A stretch of 63,034 nt of DNA from Cupriavidus sp. (GTDB lineage: Bacteria; Pseudomonadota; Gammaproteobacteria; Burkholderiales; Burkholderiaceae). Position numbers and translations under genes: made by a program. Below the pieces are notes generated by a model that worked only from the letters and a program-made list of their open reading frames with translations, had not been told where the DNA came from and ran no database searches. Shown here in pieces: positions 24,953 through 32,500 of the stretch; position 1 is the stretch's first letter; each line of letters starts with the position of its first letter. The stretch lies in NCBI GenBank assembly GCA_031181345.1, contig JAPSLC010000027.1:1-63034 (forward strand), in the 5' to 3' direction.

Positions 24953-26692
24953 GTGCGGCGGCTCCAGGCGCCTCTGCGGAGCGCGCGCGGCGAGGGTCCA
25001 TCTGGCGGTGAGGGCGGGACCGGGGGGACTGGCGGGACCGGTACGAACGGCGGCGGCGCCCAGCAGGTGCGCCTGGCCTCGACGCAGAGCCTGCGCGTCC
25101 ATCTGCTGCGCGCGCTGGCCACGCCGCTGTTCGCGCTGGTGCTCGCCAGCGGCTCGCTGTCCTACTGGCTCGCGGCCCACTACACCACGCAGGTGTTCGA
25201 CCGCGCGCTGTACGGCGTCGCCAACAATATCGCGCAGCAGATCCGCATCGCCGGCCCCCGGCTCGAACACGATATCCCCGCGATCGCGCAGACCCTGGTC
25301 GAAGCCGAGGGCAGCGACCGCATCTACTGGCGCATCCACGGGCCCGACGGCCTGATCGGCGGCATGGACACGTGGTTGGGCTACGGCACCGGCCAGACCA
25401 CGTTGCACGACGCGCGGCTGTTCTACGCCTGGTTCAGCGGGCGGCAGGTACGCGCGGTCCGGCTGCCGGTGCATCTCGATCCGGTACAGATCACGCCGGC
25501 CGATGGCGACATCGACGCCACCGCCGACATAGCCGGCGGCGTGGTGACCGGCGCGGCGGGCATCGCGGCGAACGGCACGGCGAACACCGCGGCAAGCGGG
25601 CCGCAGGCCGCCGGCGCCCCGTCGCGCGGGCCCATCGTGGTCGAAGTGGCCGAGCTGCTGGACCGGCGCGAGACCGCCGCCAACGAAATCCTGCTGTCGG
25701 TGTCGGTGCCGCTGATCCTGCTGCTGCTGGTCGGCAGCCTGATCCTGTCGCACGTGCTGAAGGAAGAGCTGGTGCCGCTGCAGATCCTGACCGACAAGCT
25801 GAACCGGCAGACCGCGCGCTCGCTGGCCTCGCTCGACGAGACGCAGGTGCCGGCCGAGGTCGAGCCGCTGATCCGCGCGCTGAACGCGCTGCTGGCGCGG
25901 CTGCGCGACGCGCTCGACGCCCAGCGCAAGTTCATCGCCGATGCGGCCCATCAGCTGCGCACGCCGCTGACCGCGGTCAAGCTGCATGCCGACCGCGCGG
26001 TCGAGGCGGACAACCCGGAGGTGACCCGCCACGCGCTGCGCGAGCTGCAATCGGCGGCGGACCGGGCGGTGCGGCTGTCGAATCAGCTGCTGTCGCTGGC
26101 GCGCGCCGAGCCCGGCCTGTCGCTGGAGCGGCTCGGGCCCATCGAGCATTTCGACCTGGCCACGCTCGCCTTCGAGACCGGGGCCGAGTGGGTGCCGCAG
26201 GCGCTGGCGCGCCATATCGACCTGGGCTTCGAGACGCTGCCGGGCCCGACCTTCACCGGCGCGGCGCCCTCGATGGTGCGCGGCAACCGGCTGTTGCTGC
26301 GCGAGGCGCTGAACAACCTGATCGACAACGCGGTCAAGTACGTGCCCGCCGGCGGCCGCATCACGGTGCGCGCCGGCGGCGAGGCGATCGGCCATCGCGG
26401 CATGGCGGTGGTGATGGTCGAGGACAACGGGCCCGGCATCGCGCCGGCGCGGCGCGAGGAGGTGTTCAAGCGCTTCTTCCGCGGCGACCATGTTCCCGGG
26501 CGCAGTCCCGAGGCCACGCCGGGCGGCGCCGGGCTGGGACTGGCGATCGTCCACGAGATCATCAGCCTGCACCACGGCAGCATCAGCATCGAGGACGTGC
26601 CGGCTGCCGAATCGCCGCACGCCGATGGCCAGGGACGCGCGAGCATGCGCTTCGTGATCCGGATTCCCTGCGAGGCGCCGGGCGCGGCCTAG
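24953..26692 (+). CDS. Sensor histidine kinase with 2CSK_N (TctE-like) domain
   Basis: A 579-residue membrane kinase, partner of the preceding regulator. A GTG start at 24953 follows GAGG by seven bases. Residues about 15-40 are Gly/Thr-rich. Two transmembrane segments (near 58-78 and 242-262) flank a periplasmic domain of TctE type (FDRALYGVANNIAQQI, IYWRIHGPDG). That domain carries a low-complexity Ala/Gly/Thr insert near residues 190-215. HAMP-like linker, H-box FIADAAHQLRTPLTAVKLH, N-box NNLIDNAVKYV and G-boxes (DNGPGI, GGAGLGLAIV) are all present. TctE-like kinases respond to citrate or other carboxylates, but no transporter is adjacent. Confidence 0.9.
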   Translation: MRRLQAPLRSARGEGPSGGEGGTGGTGGTGTNGGGAQQVRLASTQSLRVHLLRALATPLFALVLASGSLSYWLAAHYTTQVFDRALYGVANNIAQQIRIAGPRLEHDIPAIAQTLVEAEGSDRIYWRIHGPDGLIGGMDTWLGYGTGQTTLHDARLFYAWFSGRQVRAVRLPVHLDPVQITPADGDIDATADIAGGVVTGAAGIAANGTANTAASGPQAAGAPSRGPIVVEVAELLDRRETAANEILLSVSVPLILLLLVGSLILSHVLKEELVPLQILTDKLNRQTARSLASLDETQVPAEVEPLIRALNALLARLRDALDAQRKFIADAAHQLRTPLTAVKLHADRAVEADNPEVTRHALRELQSAADRAVRLSNQLLSLARAEPGLSLERLGPIEHFDLATLAFETGAEWVPQALARHIDLGFETLPGPTFTGAAPSMVRGNRLLLREALNNLIDNAVKYVPAGGRITVRAGGEAIGHRGMAVVMVEDNGPGIAPARREEVFKRFFRGDHVPGRSPEATPGGAGLGLAIVHEIISLHHGSISIEDVPAAESPHADGQGRASMRFVIRIPCEAPGAA

Positions 26693-26715
26693 CCCGGCCG
26701 GCCCCTGGCAGTACG

Positions 26716-27276
26716 TCAGCCCCGGCCCTTGGGCGCCAGCATGGTGCCGCGGCAGTTCGGGCTGCCGCAGCGGCACTCGAACTCCTTCTTCAGCTTCTTC
26801 GTATAGCGGGCGTCGATGACCAGCCCGTAGTCGTAGAACAGCTCCTCGCCCGCCTCGATATCGCGCAGCGCGTGGATGAACACGCGGCCCTTCTTCTCGC
26901 GCGCCTCGCAGTTCGGTTCGCAGGCATGGTTGATCCAGCGCGAACGGTTGCCGCCGAACTTGGCGTCGAGCACGTCGCCGCCCTCGAGGCTGAAATAGAA
27001 GGTGTGGTTTGGATCGTTCGGATCGTGCGGATGGCGATCCAGCGCGGTCTCCCACGAGATCCGCTCGCCCTTGTATTCGATGATCCGTTCCCCGGCGGCG
27101 ATCGGCGCGATCGCATAGACGCCCTTGCCGTGCACGCCCGACTGGCGGACCTCGATGCGGTCCTTGGCGGTCTTGGGCTTGCTGTCCTTGCCGGCCTTCG
27201 GCGTCTTCTGCACCTTCCCTGCCTTGTCGCTCTTTTCCCCCTTGCTGTCCTGCTTGCGCTTCGACTGTTCGGCCAT
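26716..27276 (-). CDS. SET-domain protein lysine methyltransferase
   Basis: A 186-residue protein with an intact SET domain, the fold that transfers methyl groups from S-adenosylmethionine to protein lysines. Residues 1-40 are a Lys-rich, probably disordered tail. The domain runs from GVHGKGVYA (47-55) through the cofactor motif NHACEPN (116-122) and GEELFYDYG (143-151), with the catalytic-type Tyr in YDY, to a post-SET cysteine cluster (Cys168, Cys170, Cys175 in ECRCGSPNC). Every element needed for activity is visible. It is encoded divergently from the HU gene across a 1.2-kb motif-rich region, which makes HU or another nucleoid protein a possible substrate; that is inference. Confidence 0.9.
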   Translation of the reverse strand: MAEQSKRKQDSKGEKSDKAGKVQKTPKAGKDSKPKTAKDRIEVRQSGVHGKGVYAIAPIAAGERIIEYKGERISWETALDRHPHDPNDPNHTFYFSLEGGDVLDAKFGGNRSRWINHACEPNCEAREKKGRVFIHALRDIEAGEELFYDYGLVIDARYTKKLKKEFECRCGSPNCRGTMLAPKGRG

Positions 27277-27995
27277 ATCGATCCTGTTTACCGTCGTTTA
27301 CCGTGGTTCGGTCTGTCTGCTGGTCGTGTGCCCCCGGTCGGCGCTTACCGGCCGGACGATGCGGGATGATACCCGCGCCGCGTGACGGTGCGTGCCGCGG
27401 CGTATACCTGGCGCCCGGTTGGCAAGTGCGGGCGAACGGTTAACGCAAGAACCTGCAAGAAGCAGTCCATCCGACGCTCGCCGTCCGCCGACGTATACCG
27501 ATGCCGGGGTCGGCGATGGGGCCCCGTTCTGTGGACAACCCGCCCTTCTTCTGTGGATAAGCACGCGGGATTGATGTGGGTCGCCTGGGGCTGGCATGGG
27601 GATGCCTCAGGCATAAGTCCTAGCCTTGTTGGTGGGTCCTACACCAAACGGCTGAGTCATCCACCTGCCCCGGGATTTCGTCCCGATGGTTCTGCATTCG
27701 GTAAACCATTGATGCGCATGGCGTTTACCGACTTGTCCACAGAAGGGGGGCGGGTTTACCTACTACTACTATCCGTATACATCAAAAGAACTATCTAAAC
27801 CAAAGGGACTACGTCCCTCTATCGGCTGCGAAGCGAAAGCGGCGAAACGAGGTAAACCTTCCGGGCCGCGTTTACCGCATCGGCGTCTTTCCCGTCGCGC
27901 ATATGCGTCTCCCGTCGCGTCCGAAACGAGCCTTCGATCCGCTGCGCGTATACCGCCGGCGGGTATACCTGCGGTGACACTGATGGTTCGATCGC

Positions 27996-28019
27996 GCGTC
28001 GAGCCCGGCGTCGAGCCCG
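27996..28019. repeat. Two 12-bp units in SET-HU interval
   Basis: gcgtcgagcccg occurs twice in tandem (27996-28007, 28008-28019), directly before a GTATAC motif. Confidence 0.85.
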
Positions 28020-28029
28020 GTATACGCCG

Positions 28030-28067
28030 GAACCTTCGGCCTGAACGTTCCGCCTGAACCTTCAAAG
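28030..28067. repeat. Three 13-bp units in SET-HU interval
   Basis: gaaccttcggcct, gaacgttccgcct and gaaccttcaaag follow one another from 28030, a 13-bp period. Confidence 0.7.
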
Positions 28068-28150
28068 CCGATCGCCGACAAACCGGCGTATACGCACGGC
28101 AGAGTCTGCAAGGGGCGGGAAGGGAGGGCCGGAAGGCCCGGAACGCGACT

Positions 28151-28185
28151 GAAAGGCCTCAGAGCCTCTCAGAGCCTCTCAGAGC
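28151..28185. repeat. 10-bp tandem repeat before hupB
   Basis: agagcctctc repeats exactly at 28161 and 28171, with a partial copy on each side. It is followed by a GGTTAAC sequence. Confidence 0.8.
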
Positions 28186-28495
28186 GCGGTTAACGCCCTG
28201 GACGGCACATGGCACGTCCTTGCCGGCCCGCAGGCGCCACGAGGCGTATACGGCGGCCTACGCGGCCAACTGCATGGTTGCCGACACGGTCGCGTATACC
28301 GCCCGTAAACCGTCCCGTCCCCCGCTCCAACCCCCGCGAGCCTTGTCCAGCCAAGGCCTGCTGTAACAATGTCGCGCGGGGACCGGTCGGCGCGACACGG
28401 TATGATGTGGCCCGCAGCGCCTTTTCCGGGGCCACGTCCGGCACACCGGGCGGGCGGGAGGCAATGTGTTTTTTCAACTCGATACGGAGTGAAGC

Positions 28496-28774
28496 ATGAC
28501 GAAAACCGAACTGATCGACGCGATCGCCGCGGGTGTGGATGGTCTGACCAAGGCCAAGGCCGAGCAGGCGCTGAACGTGACCCTGAACGCCATCATGGAC
28601 GCCGTCGCCAAGGGCGACACCCTGAGCCTGATCGGCTTTGGCACCTTCAGCCAGGGCGAGCGCGGCGAGCGCATGGCCCGCAACCCGCGTACCGGCGAAG
28701 AGATCAAGGTCGAAGCCGCCAAGACGGTCAAGTTCAAGGCAGGCCAGAAGTTCAAGGACGCCGTCAATCAGTAA
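28496..28774 (+). CDS. hupB: HU family DNA-binding protein
   Basis: A 92-residue nucleoid protein that forms dimers and bends DNA. It starts MTKTELIDAIA and carries the signature region GFGTFSQGERGERMARNPRTGEEI, whose arm inserts Pro into the minor groove, and ends KAGQKFKDAVNQ. Lys residues are frequent in the N- and C-terminal parts. The start at 28496 has GGAG eight bases upstream. HU is known to act at replication origins and in nucleoid packing. The large upstream region and downstream DnaA-like array are unusual for this gene. Confidence 0.97.
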   Translation: MTKTELIDAIAAGVDGLTKAKAEQALNVTLNAIMDAVAKGDTLSLIGFGTFSQGERGERMARNPRTGEEIKVEAAKTVKFKAGQKFKDAVNQ

Positions 28775-29199
28775 GCTGTCGGGCGGTACCGACCAGCCCG
28801 GTTCTGCATGGTCCCGCCGTGCCGCCGCCTGTCGCCGCAAGGCGAGCGTGGGGCACTGGGCGGGAAATGTTATCCACAACGTAGCCGCAAGGCTTTTCCC
28901 CGTTTTTCCACCGGCATCGGCCCCTGGGCCGTGCGGCGCCCGAAGCGGTGCCGCGAAGCCTTGTGCGGCATGCCGGTTCCGCGTTCTTTCCGGCGTTTTT
29001 CCGCGTTTTTTCCGCATCCAGCGGGCCTTTCGGCGCCATGACGCGCCCGTGGTTCGTCGCCGCCCGCCGCTTTCAGGTCATGTCGATGCGCGCCTTGCCA
29101 CCCGGATTTCCACAGCGTTATTCACATTGTTTCTCACATGATTTTCCACAGCGCCCAGCCGGTTTACCGGGACGTGCGTTGAGCGGTGCGTTGAGTGGT
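28775..29199. other. 425-bp region after hupB with DnaA-box-like sequences
   Basis: An open frame continues from 28948 into the DUF2272 gene, but its N-terminal part lacks protein-like character. The region holds a perfect DnaA box TTATCCACA (28870-28878), three TTTCCG-type 9-mers 11 bp apart (28986, 28997, 29008), a phased array at 29106-29150, one GTTTACC (29162) and a 12-bp duplication (29176-29199). Confidence 0.7.
29106..29150 (+). repeat. Four DnaA-box-like 9-mers at exact 12-bp spacing
   Basis: ATTTCCACA (29106), TTATTCACA (29118), TTTCTCACA (29130) and TTTTCCACA (29142) lie head to tail, each followed by three bases. The second and fourth fit the TTWTNCACA consensus exactly; the others have one mismatch. 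Confidence 0.85.
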
Positions 29200-30153
29200 G
29201 TGTTGACCGCGCTGCGTACCCGTCTTGCCGCGCTCGCCGGCATGGTCGCAGCCTGCCTGCTGACCGCCTGCGCGGTGCAGCCGCCTGCCGCGCCTGCCTC
29301 GCCGCCGACCGCGCGGCCGCAGGCGGTCCCATTGGCGCAGGCCGGGCAGCAACCGCCGGCGCCGATGCCGGGCGCCACGCCGCGCCAGCGCATCGTGCAG
29401 ATCGCGCTGCAGGAATGGCAGCGCTGGGGTGGCCAGACCATCCGCATCGGACGCGACGACACCGCCTGCGTGGTCAGCAGTCCGCTGCCGCCGCCGCCGG
29501 CGCTGCCCGATGGCATCGAAGCGCTGATCCAGAACGGAACGCTGAATGGGTCGTTGGCCTCGTCGGCAGACACCGACGAGAGCTTCGGCACCACCGCCGC
29601 GCCTGGCTGCGCCGGTTTTCCGGACGGCACCGGCATGGAGGCGACGCCGCAGGGCTGCGCGCTGGCGCAGCGCTATTGGGCCATCGTGGGCAAGGAGGTC
29701 GATTGCCAGCAGATCACCGAGGGACGGTGGGCCTGGTCGGCGGTGTTCATTTCGTGGGTGCTGCGCCAGGCGGGGCTCAACGAGCGCCAGTTCCTGACCG
29801 GGCAATCGCATTCGATGTATGTGGTGGACGCGCGCGACGGCGTCCTGCCGGCACCGGCCTTCCGCCTTGAGCCGCTGCCGGCGATGCCGCGGCCCGGCGA
29901 CATCCTGTGCGCCGGCCGCGGGCGCGACAAATACCTGACGAGCGTCGACGAGATCGGCTTCGGCACCACGCCGATGCACTGCGATATCGTGGTCGAGGTC
30001 GATGCGACCGCGCGCGTGGTCAAGACCATCGGCGGCAATCTGCAGCAGTCGGTGTCGATGGAGCTGGTCGAGCTGGGCGATTCCGGCCTGGTGGACGGCT
30101 TCACCAATTCGCATGCGCCCTGGCTGGTGCTGATGCGCAACCAGTTGCCGTAA
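29200..30153 (+). CDS. DUF2272 domain lipoprotein
   Basis: A 317-residue probable outer-membrane or periplasmic lipoprotein. The signal peptide ends in a lipobox, Leu-Thr-Ala-Cys (Cys24 from this start), followed by a Pro/Ala-rich linker. The DUF2272 domain includes IALQEWQRWGGQ, GRWAWSAVFISWVLRQAG, HSMYVVDARDG and PRPGDILCAGRG, and ends with a CDIVVEVD-IGGNLQQSVSM segment; the layout resembles CHAP/NlpC-like papain folds, but activity is unproven. The start is uncertain: GTG at 29200 gives a compact signal peptide, while the frame is open from 28948. A 12-bp duplication ends exactly at this GTG. Confidence 0.75.
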   Translation: MLTALRTRLAALAGMVAACLLTACAVQPPAAPASPPTARPQAVPLAQAGQQPPAPMPGATPRQRIVQIALQEWQRWGGQTIRIGRDDTACVVSSPLPPPPALPDGIEALIQNGTLNGSLASSADTDESFGTTAAPGCAGFPDGTGMEATPQGCALAQRYWAIVGKEVDCQQITEGRWAWSAVFISWVLRQAGLNERQFLTGQSHSMYVVDARDGVLPAPAFRLEPLPAMPRPGDILCAGRGRDKYLTSVDEIGFGTTPMHCDIVVEVDATARVVKTIGGNLQQSVSMELVELGDSGLVDGFTNSHAPWLVLMRNQLP

Positions 30154-30171
30154 CGATGGCGAGGGCCGGCG

Positions 30172-31308
30172 TCAGCCGCCTTCGTCCCAGTCGCCCTGCT
30201 CACCCGCCTCGCCCGCGCGGTCGCCGGCATCGTCCAGATCCCGGAACAGATCCAGCTGCGCGGTGTCCGGATCGCTGGTCGCCACGCCGACACCGAGCAG
30301 GCGAACCGGCAGCCGCCGCCGCGCATGGCCCTCGGCCAGCAGCCGCGTGTAGACGGCCCGGTCCGGCATCTGCCCGCGGCATTCGACCGTGGTCTGGCGA
30401 AAATCCGAGAAGCGCAGCTTGACCGTCAGCTTGTGGATCAGGTGCTGGGCGCCGGCGCGCGCGATGCGGGCCTCCAGCTGCGCGATCAGCGGATCGAGCT
30501 CGGCCAGACAGGCTGGCAGATCGGGCAGATCGTCGGCATAGGTCTCCTCGACGCTGATCGACTTGCGCTCGCGCTCGGGCGACACCCGCCGCTCGTCGAT
30601 GCCGCGGCACAGGTTGTAGAGCCGGCCGCCGAAACTGCCGAAGTGCCGATGAAACAGGTCCGGCGTCCAGGCCCGCAGATCCGCGCACGTTTTCACGCCG
30701 AGGCGGTTCAGCTTGGCCGCGGTGACCCGCCCGACGCCGTGGATGCGCTCGACCGGCAAGGCGGCGACGAAGGCGTCGACCGCTTCGGGCCGCACCACGA
30801 ACAGCCCGTCGGGCTTGTTCCAGTCGCTGGCGATCTTGGCGATGAACTTGCTGGGACCGACGCCGGCCGACACCGTCACGCCGACCTCCTCGCGCACGCG
30901 CCGGCGGATTTCCTCGGCGATGCGCGTCGCGCTGCCCTGATGCAGGCGGCACGCGCTGACGTCCAGATAGGCCTCGTCCAGCGACAGCGGCTCGACCAGC
31001 TCGGTGTATTCGCGGTAGATGCCGAAAATCCGGCGCGACGCTTCCTTGTACTTGTCCATCGCCGGCCGCAGGATCAGCAGCTCGGGACAGCGCTTGACCG
31101 CCTGCGCGGACGACATCGCCGATCGCACGCCATAGGCGCGCGCCTCGTAGTTGCAGGTCGCGATCACGCCGCGCCGGTCGGGCGAGCCGCCGACCGCCAT
31201 CGGCCGGCCGCGCAGCGACGGGTCGTCGCGCATCTCGACCGAGGCGTAGAAGGCATCGCAATCGCAATGGATGATCTTGCGCAGCGGGGGCGCCGGCGTG
31301 CTGGACAT
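30172..31308 (-). CDS. dinB: DNA polymerase IV (Y-family)
   Basis: A 378-residue error-prone translesion polymerase. The catalytic motifs IIHCDCDAFYASVE (residues 12-25) and SLDEAYLDVSA are intact, and the helix-hairpin-helix region VERIHGVGRVTAAKLNRLGVKTCADL and little-finger domain (SISVEETYADDL) follow. The C-terminus extends into an acidic tail (DLDDAGDRAGEAGEQGDWDEGG) with no obvious beta-clamp motif beyond QLDLF, which does fit the clamp-binding pattern. I start at the ATG at 31308, giving the normal N-terminus; no strong ribosome site is seen. It converges on the DUF2272 gene with 18 bp between stops. Confidence 0.94.
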   Translation of the reverse strand: MSSTPAPPLRKIIHCDCDAFYASVEMRDDPSLRGRPMAVGGSPDRRGVIATCNYEARAYGVRSAMSSAQAVKRCPELLILRPAMDKYKEASRRIFGIYREYTELVEPLSLDEAYLDVSACRLHQGSATRIAEEIRRRVREEVGVTVSAGVGPSKFIAKIASDWNKPDGLFVVRPEAVDAFVAALPVERIHGVGRVTAAKLNRLGVKTCADLRAWTPDLFHRHFGSFGGRLYNLCRGIDERRVSPERERKSISVEETYADDLPDLPACLAELDPLIAQLEARIARAGAQHLIHKLTVKLRFSDFRQTTVECRGQMPDRAVYTRLLAEGHARRRLPVRLLGVGVATSDPDTAQLDLFRDLDDAGDRAGEAGEQGDWDEGG

Positions 31309-31508
31309 GGACGTTGGATTATTCGTGCCAATAATCAAACGCTGCGGACAGAGCGCTGGCGACATCCGTCGCGTCGATGACATCGCACCGATCCGCTCGA
31401 AGTGCCGGCATGGCGATCGTCGCCGCCACCGGCTCAATAGGCAAAATCATGGAACGGATGAATGGTCAGGCTTCGTCGACAAGGCAGTTCATCGATACCG
31501 TCGATGAA

Positions 31509-32399
31509 TCAGTCCACCGCGACCGCGGGCGGACGGCGCCGCGACATCCAGAATCCCTCCAGCGCATAGAGCGCCAGCGATACCCAGATCATCGCGTAGC
31601 CCAGCTGCTTGTCGGCGGGGAACGGCTCGTGATACAGCCAGACGCCCAGCAGCAGTTGCAGGGTCGGGCCGGTGTACTGCAGCAGCCCGAGCAGCGACAG
31701 CGGGATGCGGCGAGCCGCCGCGGCGAAGAACAGCAGCGGCACCGCGGTGACCGGCCCCGCCATCGCCACCAGCAACTGCACGCCCGGGCTCGCATCGGGG
31801 AAACCGGCCTGGCCGGTGAAGAACATCCAGCCCAGCGCGGCGACGGCGAACGGGAACAGCAGCAGGGTTTCGAGCGACAGCCCTTCGAGCGTACCCAGTG
31901 CAGCGGTCTTGCGCAGCAGCCCATAGCCGCCGAAGGTGGCAGCCAGCGCCAGCGCAATCCACGGCAGATGCCCGGCGGCAAAGGTCAGCCACGCCACGCC
32001 GGCGCCGGCCAGCGCGATCGAGGCCCATTGCGCCGGCCGCAACCGCTCGCGCAGGAACACCACGCCGAGCAGCACGCTGAACAGCGGATTGATGAAGTAG
32101 CCCAGGCTCGCGTCTACGACGCGGTCGTTGGACACCGCCCAGATATAGAGGAACCAGTTGCCGCACAGCAGCGCCGCGCTGGCCACGAAGCCGAGCAGCA
32201 GGCGGCGATCGGACCAGACCGCGCGCAGCCAGCCCCAGTGCCGGCGGATCGCCAGGATGGCGCCGAGAAAGACCAGCGACCACACCATCCGGTGCAGCAG
32301 GATCTCGAGGGGCGCGATGCCGTGAAGGGACTTGATGTACAGGGGCAGCAGGCCCCAGATGATGTACGCCAGCAGGGCGTAGAGTATGCCGGTCTGCAT
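31509..32399 (-). CDS. rarD: RarD/EamA family permease
   Basis: A 296-residue inner-membrane transporter of the drug/metabolite superfamily with ten predicted helices in two repeated EamA halves. The N-terminus GILYALLAYIIWGLLPLYIK and NWFLYIWAVSNDRVVDASLGYFINPL are characteristic of RarD; the substrate is unknown, although the name comes from chloramphenicol sensitivity. The start at 32399 is followed by a normal first helix and preceded by GAGGA. The 200 bp between this gene and dinB contain nothing I can identify. Confidence 0.92.
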   Translation of the reverse strand: MQTGILYALLAYIIWGLLPLYIKSLHGIAPLEILLHRMVWSLVFLGAILAIRRHWGWLRAVWSDRRLLLGFVASAALLCGNWFLYIWAVSNDRVVDASLGYFINPLFSVLLGVVFLRERLRPAQWASIALAGAGVAWLTFAAGHLPWIALALAATFGGYGLLRKTAALGTLEGLSLETLLLFPFAVAALGWMFFTGQAGFPDASPGVQLLVAMAGPVTAVPLLFFAAAARRIPLSLLGLLQYTGPTLQLLLGVWLYHEPFPADKQLGYAMIWVSLALYALEGFWMSRRRPPAVAVD

Positions 32400-32500
32400 C
32401 GGAGAATCCTCTCAGAAGCCGAGGATTCTACCGGTGCGGACCGAGCCTTGCAGGCGGCGCGAAGCCGCCCGCAGGCAGGGACGACGACAGCGAACGGCGA

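Larger units (their letters stand above)
27277..28495. other. 1.2-kb non-coding motif array between SET and HU genes
   Basis: No open frame here resembles a protein. GTTTACC or its complement occurs at 27286, 27296, 27700, 27723, 27754, 27851 and 27870; GTATACC or its complement at 27402, 27493, 27948, 27963, 28019 and 28294. The palindrome GTATAC also occurs at 27775, 28088 and 28246. DnaA-box-like 9-mers are TGTGGACAA (27530), TGTGGATAA (27552, a perfect box on the minus strand) and TTGTCCACA (27733). The hexamer TATGAT at 28401 could be a -10 for hupB. Short tandem repeats are listed separately. Confidence 0.85.

Noticed and set aside
27769..28111. Short open frames in the SET-HU interval
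   Set aside because: No ribosome site, no recognisable fold, and the residues simply reflect the repeated GTATAC-type motifs.
27277..29199. A complete replication origin
   Set aside because: DnaA-like boxes are present, but I see no rep/dnaA/parAB genes and no clear AT-rich unwinding element; reported instead as a DnaA-box-rich locus.
28948..29199. N-terminal extension of the DUF2272 protein
   Set aside because: The frame is open and reads the 12-bp array as four-residue repeats, but it would put 80 residues before a lipoprotein signal peptide; a start near 29200 is more plausible.
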